Shown piece by piece: positions 41,159 through 46,915 of a stretch of DNA of 46,915 nt. The stretch is from Microdochium bolleyi (taxonomy: Eukaryota > Ascomycota > Sordariomycetes > Xylariales > Microdochiaceae), in NCBI GenBank assembly GCA_001566295.1, contig KQ964298.1:1-46915 (forward strand). The letters are read 5' to 3'. Made by a program: the position numbers and the translations under genes. The notes under the pieces were generated by a model, which ran no database searches, was not told the origin of the DNA, and worked only from the letters and a program-made list of their open reading frames with translations. Every line of letters begins with the position of its first letter. Position 1 is the first letter of the stretch.

Positions 41159-42535
41159 TCAACTATTGACCCTCGCAGCCACTGGAGGCAGACTCCCCAT
41201 CAGCTCGTGCCTGGCGGTCGGTGGCTGTTGTCCCATCAGTTCCGCGCTCGGGATCTTTTGCTCATCGTAGTCCGGAAGCGGCCAGGGCCTCAGAGAGCCG
41301 TTCCCGATCACCGGGCTCGGCAGCTCCGCCGCCGCCAGCGGTGTGTTCCTCGTGCCATAGTAGTGCCCGGTGTGCTCCATCTCCACGGGACCCTTCTCTT
41401 CCCCCTTCTCAGGCATTTCAGCTGGGTATTGTTGCTGCTGCTGCTGCGGACTGTGCTGGTGAGCTGAGCGGTACCCGGTGTTGAATTCCTGCTCCTCCTC
41501 GTCCCGCTGCAGCTGCGTCCTCGCAGCCGCCGTTGTCAGCGGCTTGGTGGTGGGCGAAGAACCGCCCGCGCCGCCATCACTGTACAGCCCGTTGGCACTC
41601 TTCCTGCCCGCGACGTAGAGCAGCACGAGCACGATGAAGTTCAGGTAGTAGAAGCCGACTCCCTGCGCCACGTAGTCATCGTCCATGCGCGATACCGCTG
41701 GGCGGGTCTGGATGTTCATCGGGACGCTCTCGACGACGGTCCAGACAGTCTGGACCCAGAGCACTGCAGCCCCCGCGACCACCAGGATGTTCTTAGTCCT
41801 CTGCGTCCGGTCTTTCTTCGCCACGACAGACGCGCGCACGCAGAGTGCCAGCGCCACCGTGGAGGCTATCAGCAGCATAATGTCCACGGCGCCGGCGAGC
41901 TTCTCGAACGGCGGGTTGACCGAGACGCCGTTGACCGGGTCGAACGGTCTTCGCGCGAGGTACCCCTCGAGCCCGGCGAACGCGATGGTCGAAAGGAGGA
42001 CGAGAAAAACGAATGTTGCTAGGTTGCACCAGTATGGCAGCTTGGACCTGCTTCTGCTGGTGCTGCTGCTGTTGTAGTTGCCTGTGGGTGTAGTGCTCTG
42101 GCTGGTCTGCACGAGCACGAACACGATGGCCGCGCAGGATATCTGGGCGAGCCACTCGGCGACATAATAGAAGCTGGTGAAGAGTCGGTTCGGGGAGAAG
42201 AAGCCACGGCTGAAAAAGTACGAGTCAAGGCCGGACATGGCGGCTGCGCAGACTGCAGACCTGTGAGGAGCATCGATATCGCGCTTGTTAGCTCGGAGCG
42301 AGAAGACACACGAGAAAGTACAGCCCAGATAGATCTTCATTGCTTGCAAGTAAAAAGGAAGAGCATACAAAGCCTGGATGAAGAAGGCCGTGCCGACCCA
42401 TCGGAATCCTTTGCTACGGATGCCGTCTTTGACGCGGACGGCCGCACAGCTTGCGAAGCCCATGCCCAGTGAGGCGAGGCATATAATGGCCTGCATCACG
42501 CCGGCTACGAGCGCGGCCGTGTAGAGGTTCGTCAT
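41159..42535 (-). CDS. Seven-TM receptor-like membrane protein with polyQ tail
   Basis: Two exons, 42535-42312 and 42260-41159 (441 aa). The proposed 51-nt intron has a GTGTGT donor, a GAGCTAAC branch and a CACAG acceptor, but it is a multiple of three without a stop, so an unspliced 458-aa form is possible. Seven hydrophobic segments are visible, from AALVAGVMQAIICLASLGM to YLNFIVLVLLYVAG, spaced like a 7TM receptor. A ~130-residue hydrophilic tail includes QQQQQQ and Pro-rich parts. I do not recognise the family; the layout resembles uncharacterised fungal 7TM proteins rather than known pheromone or sugar receptors. Location is presumably plasma membrane with the C-tail in the cytosol. Confidence 0.78.
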   Translation of the reverse strand: MTNLYTAALVAGVMQAIICLASLGMGFASCAAVRVKDGIRSKGFRWVGTAFFIQALYALPFYLQAMKIYLGCTFSCVFSLRANKRDIDAPHRSAVCAAAMSGLDSYFFSRGFFSPNRLFTSFYYVAEWLAQISCAAIVFVLVQTSQSTTPTGNYNSSSTSRSRSKLPYWCNLATFVFLVLLSTIAFAGLEGYLARRPFDPVNGVSVNPPFEKLAGAVDIMLLIASTVALALCVRASVVAKKDRTQRTKNILVVAGAAVLWVQTVWTVVESVPMNIQTRPAVSRMDDDYVAQGVGFYYLNFIVLVLLYVAGRKSANGLYSDGGAGGSSPTTKPLTTAAARTQLQRDEEEQEFNTGYRSAHQHSPQQQQQQYPAEMPEKGEEKGPVEMEHTGHYYGTRNTPLAAAELPSPVIGNGSLRPWPLPDYDEQKIPSAELMGQQPPTARHELMGSLPPVAARVNS

Positions 42536-44072
42536 CGCGAAGACCTGTGGCTGGATGATGCTGTAACGATGAGTAGATTGCTAGTCGAACTGTTCCATTC
42601 AGAGATCGAACCCCAGATTGATAAAGATGGGAGAAGGAAACACGAGTCCGCAGCCCGCCAGACCGTCAAAAACGACCAAGTCATGGCAGATGTCCACCAC
42701 ATCATCGCATCCGAAACAGATGCAGGCCAAGACACGACCCCAGTCTATCCAAGGCATTCTTAACCTTCGGTCAGGCAGACAATGTGATTGCAGACGACAA
42801 TCAAGAGCCCCATTTGAACTTAAGAGGACCGGATCCCCTGCACAGCCTCGGCGCCGCCCAATCACGTCGCAGCCGTCTCCATCACTAGCGCTGCGACCCG
42901 CGAGTTTGCCAGAGAGAGATCGTCATGCCCAGCCTGTGGTGTCTGGCTTCGCCACGATTGTCAACGACGCGGGCCTGTGCCGAAAAGTTCCGGACAGTGG
43001 ATAGGCTCGGCGAGTCAAGGCGGGGCGTTGAGCACCACTGCCAGAGTATGGGGAGATGATAAACCCAATGGCCAAGCTGCTTCTCCAACGTGATTTCCCC
43101 GGCAGATGTGGCCGATGCGGGAACGTCAGGCATGGTATAGCTCGACAAGGAGCCCCTGCCAGGGATTCAACCTCCATCGCGGACCCATGCTGAAAGACGA
43201 AGATCAGTTGCGTCGAGGGAAAGCATCTTGCCCACCCTCGCCGCGCTCCCAGGAGCCATGAGTCTCGCCAAGACCACTGACTTTCTAGCCTGCACGTCGG
43301 TCCAACGTGGTAGAAAACTTGCATCATTCCAGCTTGCTTAGTGCTATGGCAGGGCGCCACCAGGCACGTAGGCATGGAGCTGTTCAAGAACGTCCCAAAG
43401 TGCGTTGTCGCACAGTATTCAAGCCTTTGATTGGGGTGGAACAGATCGATGCGGAAAACCTCGGAGGCCATGAATCCGATGACGGACCTATAGCCACGTG
43501 TGGAGATATGATTCAGGTCTTGAGAAAGGCATCGCAACCCGCGAACTGCATGCAAATATGCTCACCATGCAATATCGTCCAGCCTGATGAGTAGAACCTT
43601 CCCTTTAGCCGTGAGAGAAAGGCATCTCACCCAGACTCTGAGACCACACTATGGTCTGCGAAGCTCGCCGGGACTCACCAAATCCAGTGAAATGCGAAAA
43701 CAAGTGCAAACCGCCCAAACTTTACCATGTATACTCTAACTGTTGCCTCTAGATCATATGACATAGCTGTGGAACATCGTTTCCCGCTGCATGTTGTGCC
43801 CTCGGAACTGCACCTGTCGGCCTCAACGTGTGAGACAAAGATGCCTGAGGCAATCAGGTATTACTATCGTGGAAACGCTGTCGCTCAATCGTTTGCGCGA
43901 CGGGCTAGGCATGTGTGCACACGAGGCTCATCTATAAACGCTCACGCTTGGCCTTCAATCTGCCATCTTTCCTCTCACTGTCTCTTTTTGGGATGGTAGG
44001 AGACATCAGACGACAAAAGTGTCATCACCCAGAGTCTCAAGATATCACCTTGAGCGCAACACGGCAATCACC
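42536..44072. other. Divergent intergenic region
   Basis: About 1.5 kb between divergent starts. A 210-codon open frame on the minus strand (42923-43555) lacks any domain or membrane signal. A TATAAA at 43933 serves the plus-strand gene. Nothing else is supported. Confidence 0.45.
43933..43938 (+). promoter_or_regulatory. TATA box
   Basis: TATAAA 135-140 nt before the ATG at 44073, the same spacing as for other genes in the window. Confidence 0.5.
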
Positions 44073-45131
44073 ATGTCAGACATAAACCACCTCCCCAACA
44101 AGGCAAGAGATCGCAGGCGCTCTTCGTCAAGCACTGTGATGGTCACTCCTCGCGTTGAAATTGGAGGCGTCACGGTGCCCAAGCCTGGGGACGAGCAGGC
44201 AAAGCTCGATTGCCGCGTGAGTCCATCTTCCACAGGCCAACTTGTTCCACCACAGTGGACATGCACAGAGTCTGATACACTTTCCCAGCAGTCCTTCATC
44301 AAAACCACCAAGATGGTCGACCTGATGTCCCCAAAGTGCCCCAAAATGGTGCTACCAGCCGGCTCGGTCATCCACTTCCCCGAGAACGGCATCCTGCAGT
44401 CCGTCGATGGCTCGTGTCCTCTACGACTCTGTGGTTGCGAGCTGATTCCCGTCGCCGGTGGCCGACTCTGCATCATCGGACTAGGCGCAACTTTCTCAAT
44501 ACCACTGGCGCTGGCCACGGACCAGAATGTAGCAACAGACAGTCATCGGCCCAAGGTGTTTGAGATTCCAGCCGGCTCCGTTCTCGATTTTGACGCCGAC
44601 TACCTGACACCCACCGCGCCAAAGTTCCCGGCACCGCAGCAAGACAACCGCGTAGGCGCCATCACTTCCTCTTTTATGCTCGACACCACTACTCGGGTTG
44701 GCAGAAGTCTGAAAGTCGGCGAAGACGGGCTTGTCCTCGGGCCAGCTGGTCTCCGTCTGCCACACCATCTCTCACTTGCTCGGCCCTTGATGCTCGCTGG
44801 CAAGATGGAGCTCCTGGGCGACACTGCCGTCCTCGGCACATTCAGCCTGCCGGACAAGTCGTTCGAGGTGCTCGATGGCGCGGGCAAGAAACAGATGACG
44901 ACCTATGACGCCTCGACGCGCATTCTTCCCAAGGGTGCGATCCTGCCCTGCACGACAATCCTGCCGGCGCAGACGGTCTTGTTGCAAGGGACGCTGGTTC
45001 CCGGCGGTAGTGTGCTCCCCGCGGGCACGCGTCTGGCGGACTGTTCACTTCCTGCTGGGACGATCTTGATGCCTGGCACGAGGGTTGGTGGCAGCATGGG
45101 CCTTCCTGATGGCGTTTTGCAGTACGAGTAA
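44073..45131 (+). CDS. Hexapeptide-repeat protein, possible beta-solenoid
   Basis: Single exon, 352 aa from the ATG at 44073 (cacc-ATG-t context; the earlier in-frame codon is not ATG). The N-terminal ~85 residues are basic and Ser-rich. The rest is built from strand-like units with a PAGS/PAGT turn: VLPAGSVIHF (94-102), EIPAGSVLDF (165-173), then an almost perfect run of six-residue units from 284 to 336: ILPKGA, ILPCTT, ILPAQT, VLLQGT, LVPGGS, VLPAGT, RLADCS, LPAGT, ILMPGT. Hydrophobic residues at positions 1-2 and Thr/Ser at 6 suggest stacked beta-turns, as in a beta-helix. There is no signal peptide or membrane segment. I do not know this family, and the structural reading is inference. 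Confidence 0.72.
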   Translation: MSDINHLPNKARDRRRSSSSTVMVTPRVEIGGVTVPKPGDEQAKLDCRVSPSSTGQLVPPQWTCTESDTLSQQSFIKTTKMVDLMSPKCPKMVLPAGSVIHFPENGILQSVDGSCPLRLCGCELIPVAGGRLCIIGLGATFSIPLALATDQNVATDSHRPKVFEIPAGSVLDFDADYLTPTAPKFPAPQQDNRVGAITSSFMLDTTTRVGRSLKVGEDGLVLGPAGLRLPHHLSLARPLMLAGKMELLGDTAVLGTFSLPDKSFEVLDGAGKKQMTTYDASTRILPKGAILPCTTILPAQTVLLQGTLVPGGSVLPAGTRLADCSLPAGTILMPGTRVGGSMGLPDGVLQYE

Positions 45132-46405
45132 AACGCAAAGTTGTTCCAGGCACTCGTCAATAGCTCTTGTCATTGAGTATTCAGTGGCACTGCCTTACGT
45201 GCATCCAGTCTGTGTCTTACAAGAACTAGTAGTTGAGATTGGGGAGAGAGAGACACGAGGTGCTCCAGTAGGTTCACGTGTAATGATATTCTATACGGGT
45301 GGGTATATCATCTGTCACGGGGAGGACTCTGAGTAGCACCCAAGAAACATGGAGCAGCGGTCGGGGCTTTTCTTGAATGGCATTGTTTCTGAGTGCCAGC
45401 TCTCGTCAGTGAAGTGACCAGTACTTATGTACACTAGGGGACAGTAGAAGATTCTCGTCAGCTGTGCATCAAGCCTCCTTCACCAGGACCCTTGCTTATG
45501 CTATACCTGCACCGCACGTGTGCACGTCCGAAGTCACATACACGGCAGGCCGTTGCGTGCATATCTCGTAGAACTACCGCACCAAGCGGAAGCAGTATGT
45601 AGCATGCCCCAAACAACCGGCGAAGCCAAACAGTCCACTTGCAAGTGGATAGAGCACACGTTCCATTTGAAGTTCCCAACATTTCCTATTTTGTAAAGCC
45701 CGATCTGGAAACAGTGCCAAAAGGGTCTGGCTAGCTGCCCGGCAGGTCGTATTGCATGGCACTGCATTAGGTGCAGTCGGCCATGCGAGCAGGGATCGCA
45801 ATCCCGTCCACAAACCCCCTGCTCCGCCGGGCCAGCCGTGTCTCTCGCCGGACATCAAAACGTTCGAGAGGCTGCTTACTGCATTGGCTGGTCCGGTAGA
45901 CGAGCTCTGGCCCCCGTGTGGGAGCGGGCCTCTCCCGCTGGATGTCACCATCCCCAACGGGCATCTTGCTCCACCGCCCCGAGTCGCATCGTCCCAAAGA
46001 CTATTGACGAGGTCGCATCCGCACTGGCCGTAAGCACAGCGACGACCCGCATAATAAGAAGACGAAGCAGCCTACCATGTGATTACGGCCTCAGCCAGCC
46101 TCATGCCGAAGTTCTGGAAGAGGAAATCCTTCCACGGCGAGGATAATCACCTCTCGTGTTGTCTGACAAGAACTTGATATAGCGTGGAAGTTCATGCACG
46201 GTCAGCAAATGTACCCATTCATGTTCAGTAAATCGAGCCCAGGCTCAAGAAGACCAAATGATAAAAAGCCAGGGGAGATTCTCGTTGCAAAGTAAAAGAA
46301 ATATTGCGCCTTCCGTCTGCACGTTTGACACAAACGCACTACCGAGCACAGTCAATCATCCAATTCAGCCTCGTTTCCCTGATAACACTCAGACTATTCG
46401 TCAAT
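45132..46405. other. Intergenic
   Basis: About 1.27 kb with no supported gene, repeat or RNA. It should hold the promoter of the CVNH gene. Short overlapping frames on both strands look like chance. Confidence 0.5.
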
Positions 46406-46896
46406 ATGTTCGTCAAGGCTGCCACCGTGCTCGCTGTCGCCGCCCAGCTGGGCGCGCTCTTCGCCTCCGCCACGCCCATCGCCGAGCCCGCCCCTGTCCT
46501 CGGCAAGCGTGAGGCCGGCTACGTCGGATCGTGCGACCGTTCGACCCTCGTGCTCGACCAGTTCGCCCAGCAGGGCATGGCGATCCTCAAGGGCACCTGC
46601 TTCACCGCCACCGGACAGAAGCGCAACTCACGGCTCAATCTGAACCACTGCCTCGGCAACGTGCAGGGCGTGTTCAAATACGTCAAGGAGTAAGTCTTCA
46701 GTCTCTCTCCCACAGAGCACGGGTAAAAGTCGACATGTGCTAATCAGCGGACTCCCGTCGCGTAGCGGCAACTTCTCTGGCTCGTGCAATGGTTTCACCA
46801 CCCGCCTGGGGACGGCCTCAACGTCGGGCCAGGAGTACTGCGTTGCGTGCTACACGTCTAACGGCGGGACCAACAGCCTCAACTGCATTGACCTGA
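46406..46896 (+). CDS. Secreted CVNH-domain protein (partial, runs off window)
   Basis: Exons 46406-46689 and 46766-46896, the second ending at a GTGCGT donor; the gene continues beyond the window. The start is the ATG before a clear signal peptide (AATVLAVAAQLGALFASATP), and a KR site (GKREAG) after it suggests Kex2 processing. The mature part matches the cyanovirin-N homology fold: YVGSCDRSTLVLD, ILKGTCFTATG, SRLNLNHCLGN, and after the 76-nt intron GNFSGSCNGF and YCVACYTSNGG, NCIDL. CVNH proteins bind mannose-rich glycans; in fungi they are mostly small secreted or modular lectins. The cysteine spacing is longer than in minimal CVNH, and the final part is missing. Confidence 0.8.
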
Positions 46897-46915
46897 GTGC
46901 GTTCTCTTCTCTTTC

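Noticed and set aside
42923..43555. A 210-codon open frame on the minus strand
   Set aside because: Mixed composition with no signal peptide, TM segment or domain; no splice or TATA support. It remains possible only if transcripts exist.

Overview
The window reads as euchromatic DNA of a filamentous ascomycete (Pezizomycotina; probably a Sordariomycete-like fungus, which is inference). Genes are monocistronic and lie on both strands. Many carry introns of about 50-160 nt with GTRNGT donors, CTRAY branch points and YAG acceptors. Intergenic gaps are 0.3-2.2 kb. Two HET-domain genes, a fungal-rhodopsin 7TM gene, NmrA-like and DJ-1-like genes and a TTAGGG-type motif all fit. Exon borders below were set by hand from splice signals plus reading-frame continuity, and each multi-exon model closes in frame.

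Left part (1-10.3 kb): a secreted RNase T1-family enzyme with an unusual hydrophobic C-terminal tail; a small Cys-free secreted candidate; an NmrA-like NAD(P)-binding protein; a repeat-bearing intergenic stretch with two diverged copies of a ~200 bp element, the second showing RIP-like transitions, and short telomere-like TTAGGG motifs; a 7TM rhodopsin-domain protein; an EcKL/APH-type small-molecule kinase; and an intron-containing tRNA-Gln(TTG).

Middle (10.3-31.7 kb): an unrecognised 336-aa protein with coding-like fragments upstream; a secreted TAP-like alpha/beta hydrolase whose nucleophile serine appears lost; a DHA1 MFS exporter divergent from an HNH-motif protein; a small single-pass membrane protein; a 2-haloacid-dehalogenase-like HAD protein; a DJ-1/PfpI protein; a membrane-tethered alpha/beta-hydrolase-like protein; a fusion of a transposase-like helix-turn-helix, two AT-hooks and a short-chain dehydrogenase (SDR) domain; TSR3, the 18S rRNA modifying enzyme; and a small secreted Cys-containing protein.

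Right part (31.7-46.9 kb): a second DHA1 MFS transporter; two tandem HET genes; a 7TM receptor-like protein with a polyQ tail; a protein with hexapeptide (LPAGT-like) repeats that may form a beta-solenoid; and, cut by the window edge, a secreted CVNH (cyanovirin-N homology) protein.

No single gene cluster is evident: the two MFS genes, the kinase, the hydrolase and the dehydrogenases do not surround a biosynthetic backbone enzyme. The accessory flavour (secreted proteins, HET genes, transporters, repeats) sits beside housekeeping TSR3 and a tRNA. The strongest candidate for something undescribed is the HTH/AT-hook/SDR fusion at 27079-28949, in which a chromatin-binding half is joined in one continuous exon to the start of a nucleotide-binding fold that lacks the catalytic lysine.
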